From Margaritifera margaritifera (lineage: Eukaryota > Mollusca > Bivalvia > Unionida > Margaritiferidae), in the NCBI GenBank assembly GCA_029931535.1, contig JAQPZY010001660.1, forward strand, positions 1,637,001 to 1,701,000: a stretch of DNA of 64,000 nt. Reading direction: 5' to 3'. Positions within the stretch are counted from its first letter, which is position 1. Each line of letters starts with the position of its first letter. A program made the position numbers and the translations under genes. The notes beneath the pieces were generated by a model that was not told the origin of the DNA, searched no databases, and saw only the letters and a program-made list of their open reading frames with translations. Shown piece after piece: positions 38,082-50,590 of this stretch.

Positions 38082-39461
38082 TGTCACGGAATTGTATAAA
38101 TCCCTTTTATTAAATACATGTACTCGGGTTTCGTTTTTCAGTATAACAACGATACCCGAGAGTGAGTTATGTATATTGTACAATATTTCGAAACAGTGAG
38201 TTCGGTTCACCCCATGCCGCACGTGCAAAGTGCTTTCGATGGGAAAAAACGAATGCATCAAGTGTACGGATGATGTAGAGCTGCATCATCTGTGTATAAA
38301 TGCCTCACCGTAAGACTAAATCTTTACATTACGGAACGTCTTGTCAGTGAGCAGTCTACTTAAGGATTTGCACATCTTCAGCTGTAGTGGTACGTAAATT
38401 ATTAATTAATTTATGGTGTATGTTTTCTATGTAGCTTCGGCTTGCGTAGTACAATGCAAATATTTTCTATTCTTGGGTGTATATTTTCTATTCTTGTTTG
38501 TATATTTTCTATTCTTGTTTGTATATTTTCTATTCTTGTTTGTTCCTAATAAGAGCTTTATATTAGCAATATAAAGTGGCATTTTTAGGAAACGTTTAGT
38601 ACCATAAGATTCTTATCGGACACGTGTAGGTTCACTTCTGAACTTGTTTATTGCTTCGTAATGTTGTGCCGATAATGTAATTTGTATAACTTACCGTATG
38701 TAACGTCATTACGTGTTATCGTATATGCCCGTGTCAATCATACTACACGGTGTTAGATTTATTTTCAGCTGTAGAGATCAGAGTCGACGAGGTCCCAGCT
38801 ATGGAGGGGACAATAGAAGTTGACTATAGCGCTGTAAAGCTAACCATAGCAGCCGTAGAGCTGAATAAACAGTGTGTTGCTTGAATACCAGGTGATCGGG
38901 CGTTGCTGACCCATTGGTGGGCGTGGATCGCTTGATTGACCAGTGCGACTGGCAGCCAAGTATGCTGGTGACGGAGTGTTTTTGAGTCACTCCGTATATG
39001 TAATCTTTTAGCCGTGGGCTAATTTTGGGTTTCTGTGATACCCAGTGGTTTGGGAGTGTAAGATATTTTGCATGATATCTATCCCATTTGTTTGCACCAC
39101 ATTTTATTATTTTAATAAAGTGCCTCATGTTTCATTATTTGAGGGTATACATTTTTGCTATATGAGTAAAATACATCATTTTTGCTATCTGAGTAAAACA
39201 CATCATTCTTTTCGTCGTCTGAGATGAATCATTAGTCTTTATCATTGCACTGTGTATTTATTTATTTGTATTCATATTTGGGTTACCGTATTAGGTTCGT
39301 GCGGATTATGTTAATTTGTCCAATATTTGGACCCTATACACGCACGTATTAATCATAACCTTTCTTCCCATTCAAGTCATTCATCAATAAACATTGCATT
39401 TTTATCACCATCAACAGTGTTCTGTTGTAAATCCGAAATCCAACCCGGTTATCTTGTTACA
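38082..39461. mobile_element. LTR-like insertion (probable solo LTR), 1380 bp
   Basis: The element begins TGTCACGG and ends TTGTTACA (TG...CA with short inverted TGTNAC/GTTACA). It splits an R4 unit cleanly: CATGG (38077-38081) on the left and CATGT (39462-39466) on the right look like a 5-bp target duplication with one change, and AATACTGG resumes the R4 unit afterwards. Inside are TATAAA-containing stretches (about 38093 and 38293) and AATAAA signals (about 39114 and 39387), and no coding frame. This fits a solo LTR. A 20-bp repeat (TATTTTCTATTCTTGTTTG) occurs four times at 38458-38540. Confidence 0.7.
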
Positions 39462-39466
39462 CATGT

Positions 39467-39840
39467 AATACTGGAAAATGAACTTATTTGAGGTCTTATC
39501 AATATAAAGCTGCATGCCAAATTTGATTGATATCCCATAATCCTCTGTGTAGTTATGCTGTAAAAGCCGAAATTTGAAGGATAGGGTATCAAAGGCTATA
39601 ACTCCTATGAATGATATCATGGAATGTTGGAAATCGAACTCATTCAAGATCTTGTCAACAAAAAGCTGCCTACCAATGTGGTTGAAATCTAAATGAAGTT
39701 AGGAGGAGAGGGTTATCAGGGGCCATAACTCCTGTAAATGATGTGGAATGCTGAAAATCAAACTCTTTTGAGGACTTTTCAATATAAAGGTTTGTACCAA
39801 ATTTGCTTGAAATCCAAATATTCCCAGAAAAATAATTTTG
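39467..39840. repeat. Dispersed tandem-core repeat, family R4, right part
   Basis: It continues the interrupted unit with AATATAAAGCTGCATGCCAA and GGGCCATAACTCCTGTAAAT phrases. Confidence 0.75.
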
Positions 39841-40094
39841 ATGCATAAAAGCGGTTTTTGTTTACTGTAACTGCTCGTAGTATTGTGTGCACTCACTGGA
39901 TAGCCTTCTGTCATGCAAGCAAATAGATATGATTAAAGGGATTGTATGTTCCAATTTGAATTGTCTTTTAAGCCAATGGATGAGTCTTGTCAGATTTTTT
40001 TTATTCAAAAATGCTGATTATTGTCCATTTATCCAAGAAGCTACAATAATTTTCATAGATTCAATAAATGCCAGTTACAACCTCTGCATATGCA

Positions 40095-40312
40095 TATATT
40101 TGGTTTTAGTTTGTTGTTTTATGGCACAGCAACAGATATAGGTTATTTAGTGCCAACGCAATTGGAGTAAAGTAAAGTGTATTGCACAAAAGCACACCGT
40201 AGTGACAACAGCTGACCCAGGCTGATCTGATGGTAGGAATCAAACCCACACCTTTTCAATCATGAGTCTGGCATGCTAACCTGTGTGTCACCATGGCTTC
40301 TGTATGCACATG
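40095..40312 (-). mobile_element. tRNA-derived SINE, copy 1
   Basis: On the minus strand the head contains a B-box-like GGGTTTGATTCC and a degraded A box. The body contains TACTTTACTCCAATTGCGTT, GCACTAAATAACCTA and TGCTGTGCCATAAA, the same tail as the SINE at 56045-56246. Confidence 0.75.
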
Positions 40313-40336
40313 TATATAACTGTGTAAACCTGAAAA

Positions 40337-40465
40337 AGACTCCTGCAGTGATTAAGCAAGTTTAATACCAAAATACTGTTCATCATTATGAGAAATGACA
40401 AGGACTCCTGCAGTGATTAGCAAGTTTAATACCAAAATATTGTCCATGATTATGAGAAATGACAA
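40337..40465. repeat. Tandem duplication, about 63 bp
   Basis: GACTCCTGCAGTGATTA, AGCAAGTTTAATACCAAAAT and ATTATGAGAAATGACAAG occur twice in a row. Confidence 0.9.
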
Positions 40466-40767
40466 GGGAAAGGACAAAGATAGCAAAGATGAATTATTCA
40501 ATATCATCATTTTTTAATGGTAGCAGAAACACTGTGACTCAAAGGTAAGATTTTTTAAACCTTTGATGATGGTATTATTGACAGCCTTTCAAAAATTACA
40601 GAACAGCCTATTTCTATTCGTGCTTCCATACAATATCAGACGAAAAAGAAGAGGAGGAAAAAAAAAAAAGCGGAAGATCAACAGTAGGTTCTTCACTGTT
40701 TTAGTTGTTGGGTTTTCTTAACAGTATTGTTGTTCATCATTTGAGTTCAAAGATGACCATGACATCA

Positions 40768-42300
40768 TTAACTGGTTTGGTTTTTGTGAGTACGTGAGTG
40801 GCTGATCAGGCCAATTTGTGCTCTGAACTGTCTGTGGCACACTGGACATGAGATGCCATTTGCAGTTGCTTGATCAATAGAGGACGTGCTGCAGTTCTGA
40901 GATTTATGCTGTTCGCACTTCTGCACTGCCTCTGCAATTCTCCTTAGTTCAAAGTCTGTAGCTCCAGTACGATGAGATTGTACCAGGTGGAGCGATTCTG
41001 TGCGAGATTTTCCCAAGACTCGGGGTCAATGTTGAAATATTTCAAGGATGACTTGAGGGCATTTTTGAAGCGTTTCTTCTGACCACCCTGAGATTGATTT
41101 CACTCCTTCAGCTCACCATAGAAGATCATCTTTGGTAGTCACTCTTCTGACATCCTGGTGATGTGGCTTGCCCATCTCATCTGTGATTTCATAAGCAGAG
41201 TGTTGATGCTTGGAATGCCTGCACGTGTGAGAACCTGAGTGTCTGGGACCCTGTCCAGCAGTCTTCTCCTCATCAGTTTCCTCAAGGACCTGAGGAAAGT
41301 GAAAATGGTTCAGCTTCTTGGTATGGTGTCTGTACACCATCCAGGTTTGCATGCATACAGCAGTGTCATGAACACAATGGCTTTGTATACCTTAATTTTT
41401 GTTTGTAAACTGATTCCTCTGCGCTCCCAGGTCTGCCAAAGGCCACACTTGCTTTGGCAATTCTGGTGTTGGTTTCATCATCGATGTGGACTCCATGTGA
41501 CAGTGTACTGCCAAGAGATGCCACTTAGGGTTGCTTGATCAATAGAGGACATGCTGCAGTTCTCAGATTTACACTGCTTGTGCTTCTGCACTGCCTTTAC
41601 AATTCTCAGTTCAAAGTCCTGTATGGATGAGACTGCGCCAGGTGGAGCGATTCTGTGCGAGATCTTCACAAGTCTCAGGGTCAATGTTGAAATGTTTCAA
41701 GGATGATTTGAGGGAATCTTTGAAGTGTTTCTTCTGACCACCCTGAGATTGCTTTCCATCCTCCAGCTCACCATAGAAGATCTTCTTTGGTAGTTGCTCT
41801 TCTGAAATCCTGGTAATGTGGCCTGCCCATCTCATCTGTTATTTCCCAAGCAGAGTGTGGATGCTTGGAATGCCTGCCCATGTGATAACCTTGGCGTCTG
41901 GGACCCTGTCCTGCCATCTTATCCTCATCAGTTTCCTCAGGCAGCCCAAGTGAAAATGGTTCAGCTTCTTGGCATGGTGTCTGTACACTGTCCAGGTTTT
42001 GCATGCATACAGCAGGGTCGGCAACACAATGACTTTGTAGACTTCAGTTTTGTTTGCAGACTGATGCCTCTGCACTCCCCCACATTTGCGCATAGTTGGC
42101 CAAAGGCCACACTTGCTTTAGCAATTCTGGCATTGGTTTCATCATTGATGTGGACATGCTCATGACAATGTACTGCCGAGATAGGTGAACTTGTCCACTG
42201 CAAGGAGGTTTTGGCCATTTACTGTGATGGTAGGCTCTATGTAAGGCTTTCCTGGTACAATTCCAACAGCAACCAAGTAAGTGATTATACAAAGTTAATC
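40768..42300 (-). pseudogene. LINE-type reverse transcriptase 3' end, tandemly duplicated and broken
   Basis: The 3' end on the minus strand encodes CPVCHRQFRAQIGLISHSRT plus H, a C2H2 finger typical of the C-terminus of a mollusc-rich LINE group. Upstream are QGGQKKHFKDSLKSSLKHFN, MRWAGHITRISEEQLPKKIF, VLPTLLYACKTW and LNHFHLGCLRKLM, standard post-RT motifs of this group. The block occurs twice in the same orientation: an upstream copy at about 42300-41530 and a downstream copy at about 41520-40768. The upstream copy breaks at SSIDQATLSGIS and re-enters the LINE at the equivalent of about 42160, consistent with unequal exchange. Both copies have stops and shifts. The RT catalytic core is not present. 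Confidence 0.8.
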
Positions 42301-43185
42301 ACACCAAGGTTAAAAGATCATTGATTATATCATAAATTTAGATTTAAAAGAAATGGTTGCTCTATGTTGGAAAAATTAAACATTTCAACATGTGAAGCTG
42401 ATTCTGATCTAACACCAACCTCCTAAATTGAATCTTATATGCATTAAGCAAAGTTTCATCTCATATATCCCTCATTTGTGATTAAAGTGATCATAAATGT
42501 CTTCTTTAAAATGGTTATATACTCCATAATGAATGACTGTGCAAGTTTTTTTACTTATTATATCTTCAAGTGTGTTATGAAATGTGTGGAAATGCCTATA
42601 TATGTAGAAAATAGATCCGACACTCACTCTATTATTTTGATAAAATGATCCTGCTTTTGGTGCAAGAAAACTCAAGTATGATGCATCTCTGTTTAAGTTT
42701 TAGACCTTGAAGTACTATAGATAACTGAATTTACCAATTATTTCATCTTTCAAAAGTAGGAACATCAGATTTGCACTAGACCAATGGCAGTCGTTGATTT
42801 TCTGAACAAAATTATTCAGCAACATGGGGCATTCAGAGTAAAAAGATTTTAGCAAAAAAATGTTTTGATTTTGAGATCTATATCACCCAAAAAAAGTATT
42901 GGTCAGAAGAGAGGTTGGATTTATATTTGGGGACTATCGGTCAGCTATACGTTTCTGAAATGGGGGATGGTTAAGCTTTGAGCAAGGGCATCTCAAAGAT
43001 GAAATACACTGCATACTGGGTTACATCAGGGATTTGATAAATGTGGGCACTTGCCCCCACTGAATCTGAAAAAAGGGGGCCAACCTTGCCATAAGGGGGA
43101 ACTCCCAGTATGGTGTAAAAAAAAAGATTCAAAGAGAGCAGTAGCAAGTATAATAAGTGTATTAAATACATATCGTGTGTTCTGT
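42301..43185. other. Unassigned intronic sequence
   Basis: No gene or repeat recognised. Confidence 0.5.
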
Positions 43186-43189
43186 ACAT

Positions 43190-44110
43190 TACAATAACAC
43201 TAAATACATATCATGTGTTCATGTCATAATGATCATCCATTCAGGTTGAGTAGTGACAACAAGATTTTTAAAACAGTCGTCATGGCAGCCATATTGGATG
43301 TTCAATTTACAACTGGCACCATTTCATTTTAGGACTTGGTGAAAAAAAACTGTCATAATGATCATCCATTCAGGGGGAGTAGTGACAACAAGATTTTGAA
43401 GACATTCGTTGTGGCAGCCATATTGGCTGTATGACGGGCACCATTTTCATTTAGGACCAACTAGGTATCATAAGAAGTCTATTGGTGAAAACCCCATGTT
43501 GATATAGCCATCCACTTGAAGAAGAATAGAGATAACAATATTTTCAAGATATGGCTTTTCATTCAGGAGAAGCAGCAATTAACAAGATTTCACGATTGTT
43601 GCTGTGGTGGCCATATTGGATGTCAGATCGGCACCATTTTCCTTAAGAACCAACTAGACATCATAAGAAGTCTTTTAGTGAAAACCACATGTTGATATGA
43701 CCATCCATTCAGGAGGAGTAGTGATAACAAGATTTTCAAGATGGCTGCCATGGTGGCCATAGTGGACATCAGAGAAGCACCATTTTCATTTAGGACCAAG
43801 TAGACATAATAAGAAGTCTTTTAGTGAAAATCCCATGTTGATATAACTATCCATTCAGGTGGCATAGCAATAACAAGATTTTCAAGATGGCCACTGTGGT
43901 GGCCATATTGGATTTCCAAGCAGCACCATTTTCATTTAGGAACATCTACACCATGGGATGAATGTGTGTGAAAAGTTACAAGGCAAACTTCCAAGTACTT
44001 TAGGATGAGTAGCAATAACAAACTTGTGCTAATGAACAGATGACAGATGGTGGACGACAGACAACAGACAATCCCATAAGCTCTTCTAGTCTATAACCAG
44101 TAGAGCTAAA
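43190..44110. mobile_element. Pearl/Helentron-like tandem-core element, array A3
   Basis: About six core units (CATTTAGGACCAACTAGACA, AACAAGATTTTCAAGATGGC) without the usual head. A complete tail ends in the hairpin AGCTCTTCTAGTC...CCAGTAGAGCT at 44079-44107 followed by AAAAAAAA. Confidence 0.75.
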
Positions 44111-44415
44111 AAAAAGTGTCAATAATTTCCTGTGTCACATGCTCAATTCTGATTGGTTACAAGTTGATACTAAGAAAGGTCAGGAGAGCACACTTTCCTT
44201 ACACAGATGAGAACAATGATGTTTGAAAAAAAATAATAGCAAAGAAAGTCAAAACCAAAGCCCAAAGCAAAAGGCTGCTCCTTGAACCATGAGTTGTCAA
44301 GTTGTGTACATTCCATCCACAATGATCATGTATTGTAATCATTTTGAGTTCTAGAAAGTAAAAAAACTCAAAATGAATTGGGGAAAGTATATATAATTTC
44401 CATAACAATTAACTC

Positions 44416-45922
44416 TCAACTGAAACATATATTCATCTGCATACAGACTCTGACAGTAATTCTCACTGCATTATTCTGCAAATCTGAGGCACTATTTCCT
44501 GAATGCCTCCTGTCATTCCTCATCCTCCACTCTAACAATGCCTTATTAAAGTTGAAGTCTCTCAGAGGAGGTCCTTCAATTGAAATCATCACAAGTCTGT
44601 TGAGAGCCTTTTCTCCTAGATGGCTTCTTCCTGCAGTTTTGGTCTGATTTTGATTGCTGAATCCTCTTTCACAGTCAGCCTTTTGGTATGGCATTACCAT
44701 GGCCATTGATGCTAATTTGAGAAGATTGGGAAATGTGTCTGCATGATGTTGATGTACAATCTGACATAGTTCACACATTTTGTCGCTAGGGTAGATTTCT
44801 TTTCTAATGATAGTCTTAGCAAGAGACCACTGTCAAAACATGTTTTGGGTCACACAAAGGGAGAATAATTTCTTCTTGTGCCTACTGTATGGTATCACAA
44901 TGCTGACATCAACTCCATACATGGTCAGCAAATTATTCAAAGAAAAGCAAACTGTATCATCATTTCAAAGAGAATAATACCTATTACAGTGACATACTGA
45001 AATGTGACCTGTCTAGAATGGAAAGAATTTCATGACAAAAGTAACAGTTACCAATAATCCAGATTGACGAAAAACAAGAGCATTGTCCACCATTTGACAT
45101 TTTACAGGACGTTATGATGATGTGCAACTGAATGCAATTTCATTGGCTGATCACAATGATTGGTGCTATTTTTGGTAATAAAGGGATTCCTCAGGATCTG
45201 CACTGATTGATGCCTAGCAGACCATGTATTGGTTGCCTAATAGTGAATTATTAAAAGAAATTCCATCCCATTTTCTAAACAAAACATGTAAATAAAATAA
45301 AAGAACTTACCTGAAATTCTTCTACAGAAGCCTTTGATGAATATGCTGCATTTCCTCCACACTCCCATGTTACCAACATCAACACCCAGAAAGTCAACAA
45401 AATCCAGCAGTGAGAAGCAATATTCTCCTTCGCCAAGTAATAGTCAACTGACATAGGATGAGTAAATGATTCAGATTTCCTGCTAATAGCTGTCATGCAT
45501 GTAGTTTTAAGATTTTCACTAAGTTTCAAATCCCGAATTGCCTGTTTTTGTGAGCTATACAGCTGTCAGGGGTTATGTACTGAAATTAGTGTTTCCAAGC
45601 GTGAAGGAATTTTCTTTGCTGCTTTTACACTCCAACTGCAAAGCATCTCATTTTTTTATTCATTTCCAACCATGGTCAATTTTATTCCAGTCTGAATTGA
45701 AAGAGTATTTTTTTTTCTTGGCATTGGATGAACCCTCAGTTTCAGTGCCGCCATCTTTAGGCAAATCATCACTAGCATTGTCTGATAGATAATTAGTCTG
45801 AGGATTTGTTTGTTCCCTGTGGCTATTGACAGAAACATCTGCACTTGACTGTTATTAGAAGTATTGTTACTAAAATAATGAAAAAGTGTCACAGTTTTAA
45901 CTGATTCTGTCATTTTGCGCAC
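44416..45922 (-). pseudogene. hAT transposase relic, ZNF862-like type
   Basis: The minus-strand frame 44778-44416 reads FPNLLKLASMAMVMPYQKAD, then CERGFSNQNQTKTAGRSHLG, then IEGPPLRDFNFNKALLEW. This is the hAT C-terminal dimerisation region of the ZNF862/KIAA-type proteins (P-x-x-S/A-D-C-E-R-G-F-S-x-Q-N-x-x-K-T). Upstream, 45529-45275 (SFTHPMSVDYYLAKENIASH) and 45922-45656 (TVTLFHYFSN at the start) fit the N-terminal part. The central catalytic part is missing and frames are broken. No termini were identified. Confidence 0.7.
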
Positions 45923-46613
45923 TGTATTGTCAAGCTAGTCTCACTATCAACACATGCTTTCCTGACATTCCTTAGTACGATCTTGCAACCAATCAGAATT
46001 GAGCATTTGACACACAGTTAATATGTGATGCAATTCACAACAACACAAGGACAACATCCTCTGAGACTGACAGCCAGGATTTTTACATTAAAAAAAACAG
46101 AAGAAAACAGCACTTTCTTCACTGAACAATATGCACAATTCTTATTTTTGCATGACTTTGCCCGCATAGAACTAATAATTTTGCGGAAAATCTTTAATTT
46201 TGGGGGGTATTTTCATGATCACACATGCATACTATATGGATACTTGTGCTTGCCAAAATCACCAATGGCGATACAAATTTCCAGATGGCATTTCATTGAA
46301 ATAAAAATTACATGTTTGGCAATTTAAAATTTAGGGGCTTCTGCTGTTGTCTGCTGAAAATTTGCTTTAAAATCACTGACATCTGCACGTGTCATGTATT
46401 GTCACAGTTGTATAAATGATGTAAGGGACTAAATTTCAAGACAAAGGAAGATGTATATATGCATGATTTAGCAATAAATCAAACTTGTATTAGTTTGAAA
46501 AGAAAATTTTCAGAGAAAGCAGGGGAATTGTAAGAAAATACAAAATAATAATGTGTACTGACAAACAGTGTTTTAAGTAAATAGATACAAAATAAAATTG
46601 TGAATACACATAC
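45923..46613. other. FBH1 intron, unassigned
   Basis: No signal recognised. Confidence 0.5.
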
Positions 46614-46802
46614 CAGCTTGAGTCAAGTCCTCAATTGTTTTGTCAAGAATCTTCTTGGCAACATTGGGAAAATTCACGTTATAAGTTTTCACTATTTTGA
46701 TCTTGCCAAGAAGTTCAATGTCAAATGTGTTGTTGGCAAACTTTACCAATGCATCAAAAGACTGGAAAGACTTAATGAATTTGCTGGAAATGTATCTTCC
46801 TT
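46614..46802 (-). CDS. FBH1: FBH1 helicase exon, 2B-like helical region
   Basis: The exon is 189 nt with acceptor TTTATATTTCAG and donor GTATGT. The peptide starts EGRYISSKFIKSFQSFDALV and ends KKILDKTIEDLTQA. It corresponds to the helical insertion in FBH1 where a conserved FI-[KR]-x-F/W segment, a 'DxELxxKIxIV' stretch and a Tyr-Asn pair precede motif V; here I see DIELLGKIKIVKTYN. The sequence is divergent, as this part is across the family, but both splice phases fit. Confidence 0.9.
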
Positions 46803-46914
46803 CTGAAATATAAAGCATACAGACCTTATTACAGCAAGAAGAGAATTGCAGATGCAAAGTTTTAACATTCAACCTGCATGTACCAATCAATCTACATACA
46901 TGGTATATAGTTAT

Positions 46915-46980
46915 AAGTATCTATCTACACTGTACACAAATATCTATCTGCCTACCTACCTACATATCTATCTGCTGTGA
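46915..46980. repeat. Degenerate CTAT/CTAC microsatellite
   Basis: TATCTATCTAC and CTGCCTACCTACCTACATAT runs. Confidence 0.8.
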
Positions 46981-47099
46981 AATGTACTTTTATTCAATGG
47001 TTACCTATTGTCTTGTATGTCATGACTGCTACAAACCATAAATTTAAAGACCCAATGATATATTAAACATCTGCAAAAAAATTTAATATGTACAATTAT

Positions 47100-47700
47100 T
47101 GTCCTGGCTCTAATAATGTCACTTCAGTCCTAGTAACAAATGACTGAACAACCCCTATGAACTTGACCTCTGACCATTTAACAACACCATTCCTCTTCTA
47201 ATATGTGACAGGAGGTGTATGGAAACCTAAGTTGACACTAGAATTTCCTAAGTAATCGCCAATTGTTTGCCTGAAAAATACTAACATGTTCAATTATCTT
47301 ATGTATAAAAAAAGGGCTGTACTGTGATATTATCCATTCCAGATCTCGCTCCTATTTTAATTTAGTCACTAACCATTATTAACTAGTATTTATTCTCATA
47401 ATTCCTCTTTTTCTCTGAAATTGTTCTTTTCAAACTAACAAAAGATTCATTTATTGCTAAATGATGCTTATCTTCATGTTTCTTTCTTAACAAGAGTACC
47501 ATGAATGACACATTATATAATCGCCACATGTTAATTTTGCATATAAATCAAACCTTGACCTTTAAGCTCCTAGGCCATCAATCTCTAGAGGTATCACTAC
47601 CCCCACCAATGCATTTGTGGACAAAGTCTAATAATGATACCTTCATGATTATTGGATATACTGACCTTTAAAAAAAACTTTAAACAAAAGTTGACACTAG
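47100..47700. repeat. Diverged dispersed repeat, R3-related
   Basis: GAACTTGACCTCTGACCATT and CAAACCTTGACCTTTAAGCT with GACACTAGA phrases resemble the calcium-poor, GACCTTTGACC-type units at 16680-17925. Alignment by eye is loose. Confidence 0.4.
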
Positions 47701-48121
47701 ACAGATGGACATTGTGACCACAAATATCTTTGCAGGAGAGAAATAATTATCACTGCTCTCCCATCCATAAATATAAGTACCAATTAAAATATCATATTTT
47801 TTTTGTTGGCAAAAATCAGAACGAGCAATACCCATGAAAATAAATGCATGCATGGTAATGATCTCTACACATGTACCACATTTACAGTATATTACATAAA
47901 ATACTGTGTGCTTTTTGTTCTTTGATAGGCCATTCACTGGCAGGATAAATTAATCAAAATTATAAAGTTAGTAGTTCTGATTGTCAGGATGCTAATGGTG
48001 GATTATCAAGGTCCTTCAGACCTCAGTACAGTCATCTTCCCTTGCAAACTCCTTTGTGAGTGAAATCATTTTTGCATCAGTTTCTTGTCATCAGCTACCT
48101 TTCTTAACTGTTACTTGACTG

Positions 48122-48300
48122 GTTGGTATTAAACTGGACATCAACACATGAAGGGTTATATTGTGCAATGACCACTAGAGTAAAGTGTCTTGCCTAGAGA
48201 CCCACCATGGTGGTGAACCTGATTTGGTCTGGCAAAGATTTGGATCCACATCTTTCTGGTAAAGAGTCCAGCACACTAACCACTAAGCTAACATTGTTCA
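48122..48300 (-). mobile_element. tRNA-derived SINE, copy 2
   Basis: The minus strand starts TAGCTTAGTGGTTAGTGTGC (A-box like), with a B-box-like GTGGATCCAAATC and then GTCTCTAGGCAAGACACTTT. It differs from the other two copies in the body after the head and so may be a different SINE family. Confidence 0.7.
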
Positions 48301-48466
48301 CATTGGACTGTTATATGTTGTCCAAGTCATGAAGACCTATCAACATGTCTAATATAGCTTATGAAAAGATTACTGTAATTAGTTACATAAAATTTTCATT
48401 ATTTAACACAGACATGATATTAATTGATATTCAGGCAGTAAGAATTAAATCCCATTTTACTCTTAC

Positions 48467-48542
48467 CTTTCAATCTCTGTTCAGGTCGCAGAAGAAGTGT
48501 GTAAATGTCTTGCAACACTGGGAAACCAAAGCCACGTGTTCC
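48467..48542 (-). CDS. FBH1: FBH1 helicase exon, short
   Basis: A 76-nt exon with acceptor TTTTCATTGTAG and donor GTAAGA. It reads GTRGFGFPVLQDIYTLLLRP, then EQRLK, and ends one base into a codon. It matches the FBH1 block that follows the V/I-GG turn, in which a GxxxFG element precedes an amphipathic helix ending in LLxPEE-like residues. Phase agrees with both neighbours: it starts at phase 0, and the leftover G joins AA of the next exon to make Glu. Confidence 0.9.
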
Positions 48543-50338
48543 CTACAATGAAAATATTTTTAAAATCAGTTTAAGAACCAACACACATGTACTTTATACA
48601 AAATATATCAGGGGTTCAAAATATACTTACCAAATCGAAATGGTGATTGCAAATTTCAGGACTGACCAGTGTTTCTCTTTTAATGACAAGGATGTTTTGC
48701 CAAGAATATTGCTTAATTTGTTCATTACAAGACCATACTTTCAACTGGAAGTTTGTTTTCCATTTGTGTTGATCAAGCTCATACAAGAACTTTACTCTCA
48801 CTCTTCAATAGTAATAAATGCTTACCAAGGCAGAGCAGACTGGTCTCAATTCATAATTACTTACAACTGATATCAGAAGGGTAAAAGCCTCAGAAAACAA
48901 CCTTTAACACAATTGAATTTACATTGCAAACATCAACTGTTATGTTTCCATAATAGCTGGTTGAGCAATAATTTATTCTGGTTAAGTAAAAATGTGTAGT
49001 ACCTGCCTAGATGAGTAAGTGTTTTTGTTTCTTTTTTAGATCTTCAATCCCTGTATATACATGTACAACAATTATCATATCCTCCAATATACACTGACAT
49101 ACACTAACTGTAACTCAATTAATGAAAATCAAATGGAAATAATGAAAAGAAATAAACCTTTGTATTCACTATACAGCATTAACAGTGTTAAGAAAAGAAA
49201 GTTTCATAAAGAAAATAATCCCCTGAGTTTATGAAAAAATCTTGAAAAGATGAGAATTGATGGAAAAGCTAATTATTTTTGATCTATAGATTCTGAAATA
49301 CAAAGAATAAAAAAAGAACTTTCCCCCTTTGTGAATAACTTTCAAACCCCAAATAAGTGAGAAAATATGACAGCAATGTTGGAGATTTTTTTTTTTTTGG
49401 GAGGGGTGGGGGGGGGGGAGAATCTGGGGCTGAATATAAGCTCAATACCAGCCATGACAACCCATGAGCATGTTGTTGTTTTTTTTTAATCCTAACATCA
49501 AATTTTTGGTATCCAGGCAGACCATTCAAAATGTATGACATGTTCAGTAAAAGTAACAAATTTCTAAACAATCATATTGCATCAACCTATGAACCTATAC
49601 ATACCTGATTACTTTCAGTAACAATTAGGGTCCAGTGAGTATAAAGGGTGTATCCATTCCTGACCTTTGAATTCCTTTAACATTTTTGGCCAAAACAATA
49701 ACCATATGCATTAGTTTTCATCATTATTTATGCATTCTCCTTTACCATTCATCACCATTTTTCACACATTATAATCTAATTAACTGATTCCTTGTTATCT
49801 ACATTGTTTTTTTAAAACTATTTATGCATCATCCTTCACTCTTCATTTCTTCCACCATTTTAAAATCTAATCAGCTGACTCTTTTATCTACTACAGTCCA
49901 TATATCATTCTATCAAACTGGTACTGAAGTACTGAAGAAAAAAGTGTGCAATTATTCTGCAAAACCAAGAATGGTTGACATATATGCAATACTAATTAAC
50001 CCCAATTCTAAAGTAAACACCATAAAATGGAATTCGATATTTATCTTTTGCAATCAAACTCTTTCTAAAAATGATCAGCCTAGGGCACCATTTCCAATCT
50101 ATATAGATATCCCTGTATGGTGACTAATTAAATGTTTGTGAAAACCCTATAACTTATTACTCCAGTCCAAAGTCCACTTAATGACATTAACTGAGAAAGA
50201 AAGATGACTAATTAAAAGTGTGTGAGATTCCTACTACTGACTTACCACTACAAAGTTTTATGCAAATCCCCCATAACTGAGAAACTATCATGATAATTAT
50301 TCATTTATAAACAAATGAGATCACTTCTTTTGACGTAC
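48543..50338. other. FBH1 intron, mostly unassigned
   Basis: Low-complexity T/G runs lie at 49387-49420. No gene or transposon end was recognised. Confidence 0.5.
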
Positions 50339-50463
50339 CCCTACAAAGGCCACTTTCCAGTCCCTATCAGTATAGCAGCACTTCTTAACTGCTTCATTAA
50401 ACAGGGTGAAATTACAGCGGGTGATGATTGCCAACTGTCCAACTTGCTCTCCAAGTATTGTGC
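50339..50463 (-). CDS. FBH1: FBH1 helicase exon between motifs IV and V
   Basis: The exon is 125 nt. Its acceptor is TCTCATTGACAG; it starts with two bases of a split glycine codon and ends on a codon boundary at donor GTACGT. The translation includes GEQVGQLAIITRCNFTLFNE and, at the end, DWKVAFVG. The pattern G-Q-[VL]-A-[IL]-[IL]-[ST]-R-x-N followed by NEAV fits the FBH1 segment where domain 2A resumes after motif IV. The frame is open throughout. Dispersed repeats flank it, including a hAT MITE 130 bp upstream in the intron. Confidence 0.92.
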
Positions 50464-50590
50464 CTGTCAATGAGAAAGAAAATCAGGTATATTTAATTCC
50501 ACATGAATGACAGAAAATATATTGAGATTCTTCACTATTACATGTGTACTGAACACTCAAATTAGACCCCAAAAGACACATACTCTAAAT

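Noticed and set aside
46025..46327. 100-codon plus-strand ORF
   Set aside because: Antisense to FBH1 intron, no recognisable domain, and no repeat of the frame elsewhere in the window.
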